The position numbers were made by a program, and so were the translations under genes. Below are positions 33,080 through 45,525 of a stretch of 64,000 bases of DNA, piece after piece. Location of the stretch: NCBI RefSeq assembly GCF_003473485.1, contig NC_053044.1, positions 38,196,091 to 38,260,090 of the forward strand, written 5' to 3'. The notes below the pieces were generated by a model. That model searched no databases, was not told the origin of the DNA, and worked only from the letters and a program-made list of their open reading frames with translations. How positions within the stretch are numbered: the stretch's first letter is position 1; every line of letters starts with the position of its first letter. This DNA comes from Medicago truncatula (taxonomy: Eukaryota; Streptophyta; Magnoliopsida; Fabales; Fabaceae).

Positions 33080-33640
33080 GTTCCTGGTATTTGAAGGAAG
33101 CACAATTCAATGCACTATGTGGAGCCTGCAAACATCAATCTATGTTGGTTGAGGACTATAAATTCAAACGGACTTGCTGTGAATACATACTATTCTTTAA
33201 GAATATAATCACCATGAAATCAGTTGATGATTCAATTATTCATTTTTATGCATTTAAGTTCACTTCGTATGATAAAATTTTTAAAGCCAAGAATGAAGAT
33301 TTATACTTAACTAATAATTTTTTAAAAAGCTAATTTGTGTATCTATTGTATATTTGTTTGTTATAGTTTATTTTTTTACATTGGAGATTAACCTAACCTT
33401 TCATATTATTCGAAGATATCATTGGAGTAATACCTACAAAGGGAGAACACATAGAATACAAATGCAGTCACCACAAATTATATGCCTCTGAAGTTAGACG
33501 ACCTCATATAAATATTATTATCATGTTTTTGTTCTACATTAATAAACTTTGGTGGTGATCTATACTTTAATTTATTTGTAGGGGAATAAAGAAACTCAGA
33601 CGCACATTGTGGGAACAAATGCAATTGAGTGCGTAACAAC
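33080..33640 (+). pseudogene. RPA1-like (OB-fold) gene fragment
   Basis: Plus-strand pieces include YAFKFTSYDKIF (about 33250), EDIIGVIPTKGEHIEY (about 33414-33460) and IKKLRRTLWEQMQLSA (about 33589-33636). The latter two resemble the DIIGVL...EY and I..TLWG.. blocks of plant replication protein A1-like proteins and their DUF223 relatives. Stops and gaps separate the pieces. Plant Helitrons often carry RPA-like genes, and a Helitron-like terminus follows 250 bp downstream in the same orientation. Assignment is from short motifs only. Confidence 0.45.
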
Positions 33641-33859
33641 ATACCTCTAATTTATTTTATAAATACTATACATATTGATTGCTACTATTATAATCCATGT
33701 TTTGATAGATTATTTAGACGGAAAACTAAAATCAACATTTCTTGGCTAAAAGATTTAAAATATTAACATGGTATGCTTGTTAATAATTTTTATTTTTGAA
33801 TTTAAATCATTTTAAATTCAATATACTTATATATGTATATGTGTACACAACCATATTTA

Positions 33860-33896
33860 ATATGTCTAACACGGGCAGTGCCGGTCACTAACCTAG
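33860..33896 (+). mobile_element. Helitron-like 3' terminus (plus strand)
   Basis: ATATGTCTAACACGGGCAGT then GCCGGTCACTAACCTAG, followed by T at 33897. It shows a short stem-like region before a terminal CTAG|T and shares ATATGTCTAAC with the minus-strand terminus at 27270-27310. The element body would lie to the left, including the RPA1-like fragment. Confidence 0.5.
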
Positions 33897-34099
33897 TGTG
33901 TGTGTATAAATGATGTATTGTTTGGATACAATTATTACTACTGGGTAATGTCTCAGAACTCATATGTTAATAAAAGAGATACAATCATGCAAATATTTAA
34001 ACATTAAAATACCATAGTAGAAAAAGAAAAGTATTGTATTATTCTACCCGAAACATTGAAATATCTGAGAATCTGCATTTGCTTGGGCAGAAAATGAAC

Positions 34100-34930
34100 C
34101 TGATGTTTGAAATTGGGGGATAAGAGTTGTTGATTGACCAAAATGACTCTTCAATCAACTCCAAAAAATGATTGGCAAACGCTGATCTTAAGTTCTTACC
34201 ATTAGTTTGCTAGTGCGTTCTACATGACATTAGCAAAACAATTTTATTCGACTTCATCTCAAACAGCCCACCAGTGTAACACGTGTCAACTACAAAAGTG
34301 ACGGCAGAGCCTTCAGACAGCTCTTCCAAAAACCTTTTTTAACAGCACAAGATTTAGAGGTAAATCATCAACACTAAAAACGAATTTTTTCTGGTTACCT
34401 TTACCCCCACCTGACAACTGAAAAATACAACTAATGCATCTCTAGACTTAGTCGCCTTAAGTAAATCGATTATCTTGTTTAGAACTACTGCACTATATCT
34501 CGTGAGTTTAGCCCAGTTGGTAGGGATATTGCATATTATATGCATGGGCCAGGGTTCGAACCCTGAACTCTCCACTTCTCCATAATTTATTTGTGTGAGC
34601 TCTAGCCACCAGGCTACTTGAAAAAAAAAAAAAAAAACTACTTCACTATTAAGAAGACGACGAAGTTTATTTTTGTTTCTGTCTAACATCAAATGTATAT
34701 TATTCTCTTCGAAGCCGAGATTTTGAAGGAGATTCTTAATCTTTTCGGATTCATCATGTGTATAGTTCATATTCACATCTTCATACCTCAATCCGAATAG
34801 AGCCTCCCATTTTATTGTGCAAGGATGTTGATCTGGATGACACCTCCTAACTATTTTCTCACTTCGACATGGTGAACGAGGCCGCTTAAGTGAAGCGAAA
34901 ATTTGCTCACTCCTTCGAGAAGATCCATCC
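34100..34930 (-). pseudogene. Metacaspase-like pseudogene interrupted by a SINE
   Basis: In minus order: ALFGLRYEDVNMNYTHDESE, KIKNLLQNLGFEENNIHLML, then (after the SINE) LNKIIDLLKATKSRDALVVF, then LEELSEGSAVTFVVDTCYTG plus GLFE. These follow the order of a caspase-like p20 domain: substrate-pocket helix, the FHYSGHG segment (here lost: VVFFSCQ), and the catalytic-cysteine DSCHSGG block (here DTCYTGG). The catalytic His motif is missing and stops and an intron-like gap interrupt it. Metacaspases are Arg/Lys-specific cysteine proteases; this copy should be inactive. Family assignment is by motif order. Confidence 0.6.
34483..34638 (+). mobile_element. tRNA-derived SINE, copy 1, inside the metacaspase-like pseudogene
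   Basis: CGTGAGTTTAGCCCAGTTGG (A box) and GGGTTCGAACCCTGAACTC (B box) are followed by CACTTCTCC, GTGTGAGCTCTAGCCACCAG and about 17 A. The flanks ACTACTGCACTAT (left) and ACTACTTCACTAT (right, after the poly(A)) form a target duplication with one mismatch. Same family as 51731-51859 and 61705-61815; it resembles the Au-type SINEs of legumes. Confidence 0.88.
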
Positions 34931-36889
34931 GATTCAGTTTTCTTAATAATCTCCTAAAAATCGGGAGAAGAGAAGCGCTGCTAAAATAGTATATATCAAA
35001 AAATTATAAATGTATTCAATTATCAACAGTACTATAAAATATTTTGTTTCGAATAATAAATTAAAGTTGGGTTGTTTGACGGGGCTAGACTGGGAGTTAT
35101 CCTTGCTCCCCGTCCTAATCTATCAAAATATTTCTCTCCTCATTTTCCACCACAAGAAGATTTTGACTCTCGTCCTCATCCTTGCATATTTCCACCGGTC
35201 TTTGCGGTGAATTCATAAAGATAAAAAATACATAAACTCTATTATACCTTATGAATACATCAAAAGAGAAAGTTGTATACACAATTCCCTCTTAAAGTTG
35301 ATCCTAAAACTTGTAGATTAATTTTATTCGTATAAAAGCACTAATTTGGTCTCTCTACAAAGCAAAGATTCATACATCATATTTTAATAAAAAAAAAAAA
35401 AATACAAAAACCAAAATGGTATGAAAGAAAAAACATTCGATCCATCGTAACAGACTCCGTGAAAAATGAAAGTTTCTTATTTTCAAAGTCATGAACAAAT
35501 CAAGCACGGATGCACAACTCTCAGAACCAATGTCCATGATTGTTTTCAAGGTGATACGTTAGAAAAGGAATCGTGTTTCAAATATTATTTTTTTAATAAA
35601 AAGGTTATGGAAACAATCAAAAATGAGAATATATGAATTTTAAAATGATTTTGTTTTTGTAGTTTAGTTGTACCAAAAACTCTATTATTTATGTGCAACA
35701 ACACAATTTATTGATAATATCATAACAAATATTTTTTTGTTAATTAATAATTTAACAGTTTAAAGAAACGTTTATATTATTTATTATTATTGGGTTGTAA
35801 CCGACTAAGTTTTTAATGTATGATTTATTTAGCTATAAAAAATAATAATAATTATTATTTTCATGTAAATAATATATATTTCAAGTTTTCATGAAAGTTT
35901 TGCCACATAGCACATGTCAATTAATATATACACGTAGAAAAAGTTTTAAGAAAAATAAAATTAGAATCCACTTGGGTTGATTTGGTGGGTGTTGGTTTGT
36001 GAACTTGGAGTGTGCTCCTCTCAAGTTCATGTTCGATTCTCCTTGCGACAATTTTAATGGGCTAGTTTGATTTCTAAACAAAAAAACACAAAACTTGACT
36101 CAATGTTGTTGTTGCGTGAGACAAACTTAATTGAGAAAACATGGCATATATTGAAAAACAACTTTTATTATACTTTATAAAAATCAGTTCCCAATTTGTT
36201 ATCAATATACAACTGAGTTTTTGCATAATCATCCATTTATATAAGAATAAATCTATTAGCACAATGTATATATTGTAAATTTTGCTCACCAGCTCTTTTA
36301 ATGTCATATCTATATTATATCTTTTTTTTTTTTTTTCGTGTATGAATATGTTTTTAAGTTGCGCGAAAGAAGAAAGATGAATCAAAACTATATTTTGAAT
36401 CCTAGTGTTATTTTCAATAATAACCATCAATGATATTTTTAAATGTATCTTGTATTTTTAAAAGACAAATAATATGCACAAATAATTTGATAACTAAACA
36501 TCTATGTTATTTTGAAAATTCCAAAAACAATATCTCATTCAATAACATTCATCTTCTTTTTTGTACTATCTATTTTGTATTCTCTTTTAACATTAACCCA
36601 AACGACTAACCTCATATTTTTGTCAAACTTTAAAGGATCAAAAGAGGTATTTGGTTGAATTACACTCGCTATATAGATTCTATTTTTAGAAATTGAAATG
36701 CATGGTATCCCTCTATAGTGCAAAGCCTCTCTAACAAGGGTCATGTTTGTTTATATTAGAATTTTCCAAATAGCTAGGAAAACCTAAATATTTTTTAATT
36801 CTGTTTGTTGTACAAATGTGTTAAGTTTGAGTAAGTCTCATTTGATTCTCATCCACATTCTTGCTAAACCTAAGCTCTCATTAATTATT

Positions 36890-37045
36890 TTGTTGTTCAG
36901 TTTGTTTGTTTTTTGTTTCAAGGAATCATGAAGATCACTATTATGTTAAGCACCTTAAAACTTACTTTTGTTCAATTTGTTTGTTTTTTGTTTTAAGGAA
37001 TCATGAAGATCACTATTATGTTAAGCACCTTAAGACTCACTTTCA
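36890..37045. repeat. Tandem duplication of about 73 bp
   Basis: TTTGTTTGTTTTTTGTTT then AAGGAATCATGAAGATCACT, ATTATGTTAAGCACCTTAA and ACTTAC/ACTCAC occur twice in direct succession with two or three mismatches. Confidence 0.85.
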
Positions 37046-37284
37046 CTCTTTTGTTGCTAACAAAAATGCATTTTGATGTAGAGCGTGCACGATAAATTTG
37101 CAACATGGCTGATGTTCTCTAGTGTGCATGCATAATCAATAAAAGTAACTTAAGACATCTACTTCTGAGAAGGTTGCTCTAATTGTTTTTAACTTGGGTA
37201 CCAATAAACTAAAATCAATTTTGTATGTTTATTTGTTCAAGGCTTAGATGCAGTTTTGGTAAAAAATTGATGGTCAAAAAGTCG

Positions 37285-37420
37285 GGATTACGTTTGTCTT
37301 GTGTTTGTGTGTGTTTGGTGTTGTGTCTTGTGTTGTTTACGTTTGTCTTATGTTTGTGGTTCTCTTTTGTTTCTTGTGCATGTGTTGTTTTTGTTTGGCT
37401 TTCTGTTTGTGTGTGAAATG
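37285..37420. repeat. GT-rich tract
   Basis: Strand-asymmetric GTGTTTGT / CTTGTGTTG repeats. They are open on the plus strand for 63 codons but low in complexity; coding is not supported. Confidence 0.6.
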
Positions 37421-38946
37421 TTGTTTAACTTCCTGATATTTGCAGTCACTTAAAAAGTAAATAGTTTTTTTTTAGGAAACTTAAAAAGTAAGTAGTTGTT
37501 GTCTAAAGAATCACTAAAAGTTCAAATGTGAATAATACATGTTGGTCGGAACCAAACCAAGTTCAGACAAGTAAAATATAGGGACCGAAAACATATTTAA
37601 CCCTAAAATAATTGGGACCCACTAACTGCCACATCAGTCCGTTAAAGAATTAACCGCAGAGACTAATTTTGATAACATATATAAAATGTGAGGATTTTTA
37701 AAACATTTAATGAAATGTAAGGATAATTCTTCAAAGGGACGCAAAGTGTAAGGACTAGATACATATTTAACCCAAGATTATAAGAGGATCTCTTTGTGGA
37801 GAAAGAATGGACAGACAATGAGACTATTCATGTTGCTAATATTGGTGGTATTCATGTTGTTGATGTTCCGATTGTGATTATTGAACCTGAACTTTGAAGG
37901 AGGAGGAAGAAGACAGGGGTAATATGGTAATTTCACACCTATTTGGTCTTAGTAAGGGCAGAAGGGTCATATTCATTGGTTTTTGTTGAGTCATCATTGT
38001 CATAACCCAGTCAACATGTGCCACATGCAACATCAGTAATTAAATGTGTTTAGGACGAAAACTAAAATAATTAGTAATTGTAGGGAAGCTTTGGGAGGAT
38101 AATAAGTACAAGGACTAAAATTCAATTGAGTCCTATTTGCAGAGACTATAGACATGTTTAAGCCTTTTCTTAATGGTACATGGATTATGTTTCCAACTTC
38201 ATCGTGTTTCTCTTAAAATAAAAATTCTGCCATAATCAAATAACCTTTGCTTTCAAGTTCCAAAAGGTTTTTTCAGTTGAGATTTCAGAAATTGGAGATA
38301 GCTCAGCAAGATTTGCCATTTTTTCTTGTTTCGAAATTGGTTTCTTGTTTGCAAATCTAAAATTTTAAGACCCAAAATTAAAATAAGTTGAATGTTGAAA
38401 GTTAAATGAGGGAGAAAGAAAGCAGTGCAATGCTAACATTTTGCAATAATGAGGCAATTTTTACAGACACACAATGCACCTTTTTATACTAAAAACCTAG
38501 GGCTAGAGTAGAATTAAAAAACAATAAAATTTGGGAGTGATTTTGGAGGGAAAAAATTGAAATCGGATTGGGTGAAAATAAAGCTGAATTTTTAATTTTA
38601 GCATAAACAATTGGATTGAGTATTTGCATATTTGTGTTGTGTCAAAGTTTGGGGTCTATAGACTATAGTCCAAAATGCTCAAATCAATTGGATTTCACTT
38701 TACCTAGCTAAGATATACTTAATTTGCCTCTATATTATTAAATTTGATACTTTTATTTTCAACATTTCACTCAAATCCAATTAGATTAATCTCTTTAATG
38801 GTTCAATTGTGATTTTCGTAGTTTTCTTTTTGCTTGACCTTTTTCTTTCATTCTAGACTGAACATAATGGAACCGGCCATGTGGATACATGTACCCCACC
38901 ATTTTATTTGGGTTATATTTCTAAAAAGTAGGACCTACATTGATTT

Positions 38947-39450
38947 AAGGGTTAAATATATTTTTGGTCTCTATAAATATGTCAACTTTTTGTTTTAATC
39001 CCTCTAAAATTTTCCTTCAACTTTTAGTCTCTATAAAATTTTCAATCACTACTTTTGGTCCCTATTTTTAATTTAATTTTTGTATTTTTTAATGAAATTG
39101 TGCATAAATGTGTAAAATATTCTAAAAAAACTTTCTTTAAAAAATTAGATTTTTTTTTAACAAAACACAAATTAAATATGAATTTTTAATCGTAAAAAAT
39201 ATAAAAAATCATATTAAATTCATGGTTTGTTAAAAAATTCTAATTTTTTTTGGAGTGATTCTTATAATATTTTGAATTTATCTGAAAAATTTTATTAAAA
39301 AATATGAATTCTACATATGTGTTTACTTTAAAAGAGGGACCAAAAGTGAAGATTGAAAATTTTATAGGGACTAAAAGTTGAAGGAAAATTTTAGAGGACT
39401 AAAATGAAAAATTGACATATTTATAGGAACCAAAAATATATTTAACCTTT
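38947..39450. mobile_element. Foldback MITE with long inverted ends
   Basis: The left end AAGGGTTAAATATATTTTTG then GTCTCTATAAATATGTCAA, CTTCAACTTTTAGTCTCTAT and TTTTGGTCCCT is mirrored by the right end (AGGGACCAAAAGTG ... ATAGGGACTAAAAGTTGAAG ... TTGACATATTTATAGGAACC ... TATATTTAACCTTT). The arms exceed 120 bp. The centre is AT-rich and itself partly palindromic. There is no coding capacity. Confidence 0.85.
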
Positions 39451-40044
39451 AATTTAACCCAATTAAAAAGTAAATATTAGAAAAAATATTTAAAAGAGAA
39501 AGCTGCTAGCACATTAAACTTTAGTGGTCAAAGGCAAAGAATATGCATAATGCTCAAACTAATTAGACTTCACTTCATCTTGATTGTATACAATTAATTT
39601 GTGTTTATATTGTCCGATACTTCTGACTACAAAGATACCACACATGCATGAAACAACAAAAGTAGTGCTTGAAGGGGTTGTGTGGCAGGTCGATGGGAGA
39701 AACAAATAATGTTTGCATGTTGGGAAACATAATGGGACCCTACACAACCCATAGTTTGTATTTCACCACTCCCTTGTTGAAGGGTCAACCTCAATGTCTA
39801 TCTTGTAGCCCATAATTCTCCAACACATCTCATCATTTCTCATATGGATGTACTAACGAAAAATCGAACCTCTCTCATATGTTTGTTTGTAAATTTGAAT
39901 TATCAAAACTTACATTGCATGCTAGTTGCTAGATGCCATTGTTTTTTTCTTTCTAGATGCACATGTGTTAGAAGTACATTCATGCTTATACCCTTTTTCT
40001 CTGTTCATTAGTGGATCATCGAGGGGTCAAAAACAAAAACTTAA

Positions 40045-40150
40045 TACCACTTGAGTTTTATGCCATTGTAACAACTAAGCTAATAAAAATACGATAGAGA
40101 ACATATTTTTACCAGCTCAATTGCTACAATGGCATAAAACTCAAGTGGTA
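40045..40150. repeat. Perfect 26-bp inverted repeat (hairpin)
   Basis: 40045-40070 (TACCACTTGAGTTTTATGCC then ATTGTA) is the exact reverse complement of 40125-40150. The loop is 54 bases. Perfect pairing over 26 bp is unexpected by chance; it could be a MITE tip pair or a small-RNA-producing hairpin. Confidence 0.85.
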
Positions 40151-41214
40151 GTAAGATTTCATTTATACTCCGCTTAATCCAAAAATACCTTTGTCAAAAA
40201 ATTAAACCTCGAACAACCTTGAAAATTTTAATGCAAGTGAGTCAATACTTCAAAATTATAAGAGAGAAAGACACTATATCTCCGCTTAAAAACTTACATA
40301 TTATGTATATGGATGGCTTATATTGTACATTCCCATTTTATTCATTTATAAACAGTGTGGAACTAAACCACAACACTTGAATCCAACACAAATAAACAAA
40401 CAATTAGCTAGGCAAAAATACATGTGATAAAGACAAAGGGGATAAGATGATAGACTTTTCTTCAATTCCGTGAAAAGATGAGAAATGGGATAAGATGGTG
40501 ATGTTTTTATATTGAAGTTAGAAAGTGCAGCAAATTGGATCCACACAAATTGATTACCACCAAAAAAGTGAAATTAAAAAGATAAAATGAAAAGGAGGGA
40601 ATTTAGTTTTAACTTCAGTGGTAATCTTCATATAATGATCTGTGGATACTTAATTAAGCATCATTAATCACTTTTTATCGGTACATAATCATAATTATGC
40701 TACTGAAAATTTTATAACCAAAGTATCAAGTCCATGTCCACATAAAGACGACTGAAAAATGCAAGCCACATAGGTTAAATATGAGAAATAATTAAATACC
40801 GAAAAATCTTTAACTTATACAAGACAAGAATTTTACAAAGATTTATGCCAGACCGTTTTAGTTGGTTCTAATCAAGTAGATGTCTCTCTACCAATGATGT
40901 TGCTAAAACATTTTCATTAGTTCTAAGCTTCTAAGAGAAACAAGTTTCACTTGTTAGGCACACATTAGCTAGGTAGGTTGGTACAAAGGATTAAACAATA
41001 ATTTTACACAGTAAATATGTATAGCTTTATGCACTACTTGGTGTACAATGTTAAACTCTAGGGTAACGAATTTGATTTGACAATGATAAAAAATATGTAC
41101 ATATGTATATAAGTATATGGTTTGGTTTGAGTCCCACCCACCCTCAATATATTCTCAAATGCTATTTTTGTCCTTGCAATAATAATAATATTGTAAAACA
41201 GGTAAAGCCCTTCC

Positions 41215-43749
41215 ATGAAGGCAACATTGAGATACTTAGCAGGAATTGCAGGGCCTAGTGGTTTTGGTTCAAATTCAACAGCAGAACAAGTTACTCAAAA
41301 TTGCTCTTCTTTCCTTCCTTCCGGTCTAACCGCTCTAATCACTGGTAAGTCTCACATCGGTCCTCTTGACCTTGAGAATTCAGTCTCCGCAGTTGTGCAC
41401 GGATATACATCTGTTCACCAACAAAAATCTCATACACGCGCGCACGCACACACTTTTTTGACCAAGTTGGTTATGTATGGTTTATACTATAATCTACTTA
41501 TCTTTCAAATTACTTTGTTTGAGTGAGTCTTCTTTCTCATGAAGGACATGAGTGAGCAAGCATGGCTGTGCTAAATTGTAGTACTTGGTTAATTTGAAGA
41601 TTCTTGTATGCATGTTTTTTTTTTCTTTCTGTAGTACTTGTATGAATATTTCTATTTTTTTGTTGTTTTGGAAATGAGCATATTGCTATTTCTATTTGTC
41701 AAGTCTCCATTTTCTTTTGTTTGTTTAGTTTAATCTTCATCCTATCTCTGCTAATTACATTTTATACAATAACTAATTTACTTGTTAAGCTTTCATTTGG
41801 AAAAATTGCATGGTTGGTTCTTACTTATTGAGTTGCAGTGTTTTGTCTCTTCTATGCACATGCCTTTTTGTTGGATTTTGGCCTCATTGATTATTCCCAT
41901 TTACACTCATAATCTCATTTTCTACCCCAAAAATACACCTTGCTCCTTTTATTGATCATCATAATTTAACAATGAAAAAAAAATCCCAAAAGAGTTGAGT
42001 ATTTGTATTGTATATATTTTGAAGTATTTTTTTTTTATCATTAATGGACCAGCTATTCTAAATTAATTAATGAAGTTGTTATTGTTGTTGAATTTTTACT
42101 TGGAAGGTGGAACTTCTGGTATTGGAGCTGAAACAGCTAGAGTGTTAGCAAAGAGAGGAGTGAGAATTGTGATTGGTGCAAGGGACTTGAAGAAGGCAAT
42201 GAAAGTGAGAGACAATATACAAAAAGAGAGTCCAAATGCTGAGGTTATTCTGTTGGAGATTGATCTTAGCTCTTTTTGTTCTGTACAAAGATTTTGTTCT
42301 GATTTTTTAGCTTTAGATCTTCCACTTAATATTCTAATGTAAGTTTTGTCATCATATTGCTCCACCTTTTCATTTTATAATAATTAACATAGTGAAAGAA
42401 AATGGGTAAAAGTAATGATATTTTATGATATGTACACTAATGGTTAGAATAAATAAATTTTACAGAAACAATGCTGGTGTATTCTCTCAAGATTTGGAGT
42501 TCTCTGCTGAGAAAATTGAGATGACATTTGCCACAAATTACTTAGGTACATTTCTAATTCTTAATTCTTAATGCATATTTGGTATCATAATGGTACATAA
42601 TGAAAGTGTTGATATTTTAGTGAATTGCAGGACATTTTTTGCTAACAGAAATGTTATTGGACAAAATGATAGAAACGTCCAAGAAGACAGATATTCAAGG
42701 AAGAATAATAAACGTTTCTTCTGTCATACATAGCTGGGTGAAGAGACATGGTTTTTGTTTCAAAGATATACTCAATGGAAAAAAGTACAAGTACTTTCTT
42801 ATTTGTTAAAGTATGAACAATTTCAATTACACTAAATTTAAATACTCAATGGTTTTTGCAGCTATAATGGAACACGTGCTTATGCTCAATCAAAATTGGC
42901 CAATATTTTGCATGCTAAAGAAATAGCTAGACAACTCAAGGTTAGATTAATTAAAAAAAAAAAAAAAACTAAAATCTTTATTGTCTCATATGTGAATATA
43001 TAATCATCACATTGCTACAAGAAAGTGGAAACAAAACTTTCTATGCATGTTGGTCCCACTAAAGCATTCATATTCATATATAATTATAGGCAAGGAAAGC
43101 AAGAGTAACTATGAATGCAGTTCATCCAGGTATTGTAAAGACAGGAATTATTAAATCTCACAAGGGGTTAATAACAGGTAATTAAGCATATAAAAAGTTA
43201 CATTTAGTTTGATAATTTGAATCTAAATTTCATTTCATCAAAGGATGAATATATGACATTTGAAAATTCCATGCAGATTCCTTATTTTTCATAGCATCAA
43301 AGTTACTGAAATCGACATCACAGGTTTGTAAACATCATTCTGTTAAATTTTGTTAAGCATAGGGTACCAAACCCTGCAAAGTTGCAATGACTTTGATTGA
43401 TGGATTGATGTAAACATAAATGGGGAACAACCTCAAGCAACTATATAGACATAGTACAATTACATTAATTGTTGTGGACTATGTAATATTAGAGAATATT
43501 AATAGTAATAGTAATATAATTATATAATATATCTCACAATTATATGTGGTGGTCCCCCAGGGTGCAGCAACTACATGTTATGTGGCTTTGAGTCCAAAAA
43601 CAGAAGGGGTGAGTGGGAAATACTTCACAGATTGTAACGAGAGTAAGTGTTCTCGCTTAGCAAATGAAGAATCAGAAGCTCAAAAGTTATGGAACAATAC
43701 TCATGCCTTGATACACAAACGACTCCACCAAGCAACAAACAATATGTAG
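41215..43749 (+). CDS. TIC32-like short-chain dehydrogenase
   Basis: Eight exons in phase: 41215-41344, 42107-42338, 42466-42545, 42631-42784, 42862-42940, 43090-43177, 43277-43323 and 43561-43749, giving 332 aa. It is a classical SDR. The NAD(P)-binding TGGTSGIG lies at residues 43-50, NNAG at 122-125, the catalytic serine in NVSSV (177/178), and YAQSK with Tyr206 and Lys210. N-terminal LRYLAGIAGPSGFGSNSTAE and the C-terminal half (VHPGIVKTGI, GAATTCYVALSP, GVSGKYFTDC) match the plant TIC32 / RDH11-12-like subfamily. TIC32 was described as a redox-regulated component at the chloroplast inner envelope; many paralogues are uncharacterised, so the substrate here is unknown. The exon 4 donor is ambiguous: 42784 (GKN-YNG) or 42790 (adds two residues). 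The first intron is the longest (762 bp). Confidence 0.88.
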
Positions 43750-45525
43750 TATTCCTCCTTAATTTTCTAGACTTAATAGTCTATAAGATATTGTATATAT
43801 TGGATCATTTTGAGCTGTAAAAAAAAGGCAACGTAAAATGACTGATATAGTAACCCCCTCCCTATGTGTAGTTGGCCAATTTGATTTGTTGTACAAACAA
43901 GAGATCACCCTATAAAGCATATAACCATTATAATAAAGCAAATATGCATGAGAGCCAATGCTATATATTCCTTGTAATCGATTAGTATTATTATTACTGG
44001 TGTCTGGTAGTATCCAAGTATCCAAGTCTCAACAACAGACATGTTACATGTGCATATGCTAGCATATACTAAATGACCTATCAACATCAATATGGCATAT
44101 TAGAAAAGGAAAAAGATAGCCAGACATCCTTTTTCATACACTTCTTATGTACACCCCTATGTATTAGGGGTATTTGAGTAATTTTACATCATATCATCAC
44201 CCTTTTTCATCTCTTCTTTCAATGTTTTTGCCACGTGTCACAAATATGTGTGGGTGTAAAAGGGTGTATGCCACCTAAGGTGGTTCATGTATAAGAGCTC
44301 GTTAGAAAAAACCATTGCACGGGTACACATATCATCAAATTCTTTTTATTGTCATGCACATTAAAAGTCACTAGTAAGAAGTTTGTCGAAATTTGCTTGT
44401 ATTGATACAGGTGATAGAAAAAAAAATGAACCAATAAATTAAAAATACAAAGAAAAAAGTCTTGATTTTTTTTCTTCGGAAATGCTAAATAGTGTCTTAA
44501 GACATTGGAAACTGGTGAAAAGTGATGAATTTAACTTTTTATAAATTAAAATATTGTTGAATCCAATACAAACCTACTACTCCTTCCGGTCTTATTTACT
44601 TCATTCGTCTCAAAATGATCGTCTCTTTAGCATTTTTTTCTCCGTGTCGGAGTGATTGTCACTTTAGAATACTAATTCAACATTTTTTTTTTACTATTAT
44701 ACCATTATTTATTAATTTTCATCCAAGTTAACTACTCCACCAACTACAATTAATAAGGATGTTTTAGTAAATGATACTAATTTTACCATTAAAATCAACA
44801 CAATCAATCATTTCATCAAAAATCGTGCACAAACCTTAAATATCTACTCCTTCCGTTCCTTTATAATTGTCACTTTTGCATAAAAATTTTGTTTCTAATT
44901 AACTGTCGTTTTCAAAGTTCAATGTATCATTAAATGTGGCTTTGCCTATATTACCCTTATATATTTATTGCAGAGAGAGAAATATATGAAATGAAGCATT
45001 AAATAATTAAGGTTATTATAGGAAAAAGATAATTTGTTGTATCAAAAGTAGTAAAAGTATTTGTTGTCTTGATTTGTGTAAAAAGACAAAATGAGACAAT
45101 TAAAAAGGAATAGAGGGAGTATTATTTTGAAGCGGAGAGACCGTAATAAACAATTGACTTCTTAGATTCATTGAGTAATTGATATATCCGATCTAAAATA
45201 TAAACCGGATACATGAATTACTCAACAATTTTAAAAAAAAAATTATTTCTTATAACTACGACCGGAGGAAATACTTGTTAGCCTAACCTTTTTTTTCAAC
45301 AAAACTTTCTTCAATACACCGAGTACAAGACTTAAAAAGTTTATGAACGGTAAAAAAGGGGGTGCAAATAATAGTAACCTATTAACCCAGTGATAAATGA
45401 GGCCCAATACCTCCCGAACATTCTGAATTCTCTCGCACTTTCTTTCTCTCTTTTTCGTAGCAGAGAAACTTGAGAGGAAGCAAGGTTTATGAATGGTGAA
45501 TTTTTGTGAGAACTGAGAAGGAATA
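43750..45525. other. Intergenic region between the TIC32-like and JMJ20-like genes
   Basis: 3' flank of the SDR gene and promoter side of the JmjC gene. It includes a Stowaway-like MITE (44845-45122) and a second TACTCCTTCCGG-type end at 44579 that may belong to a related, partly nested copy. No gene is supported. Confidence 0.45.
44845..45122. mobile_element. Stowaway-like MITE
   Basis: The left end TACTCCTTCCGTTCCTTTAT then AATTGTC and right end GACAATTAAAAAGGAATAGA then GGGAGTA are inverted copies with TA at the outer edges, as in Tc1/mariner-derived Stowaway elements. About 278 bp, no coding capacity. Confidence 0.75.

Larger units (their letters stand above)
34931..41214. other. Long intergenic region upstream of the TIC32-like gene
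   Basis: About 6.3 kb without a supported gene. It holds a tandem duplication (36890-37045), a GT-rich tract (37285-37420), fragments of a ...ACATATTTAACCC MITE family (about 37575-37772 and 38030-38165), the hairpin MITE at 38947-39450, and a perfect 26-bp inverted repeat (40045-40150). The rest is AT-rich. Confidence 0.5.

Noticed and set aside
34499..34570. Possible tRNA gene (A and B box present)
   Set aside because: The acceptor and anticodon stems do not form, and the sequence belongs to a SINE with a poly(A) tail and target duplication. The same applies to 51740-51800 and 61750-61800.
37225..37416. 63-codon frame rich in Cys/Val/Leu
   Set aside because: Translation of a GT-rich low-complexity tract.
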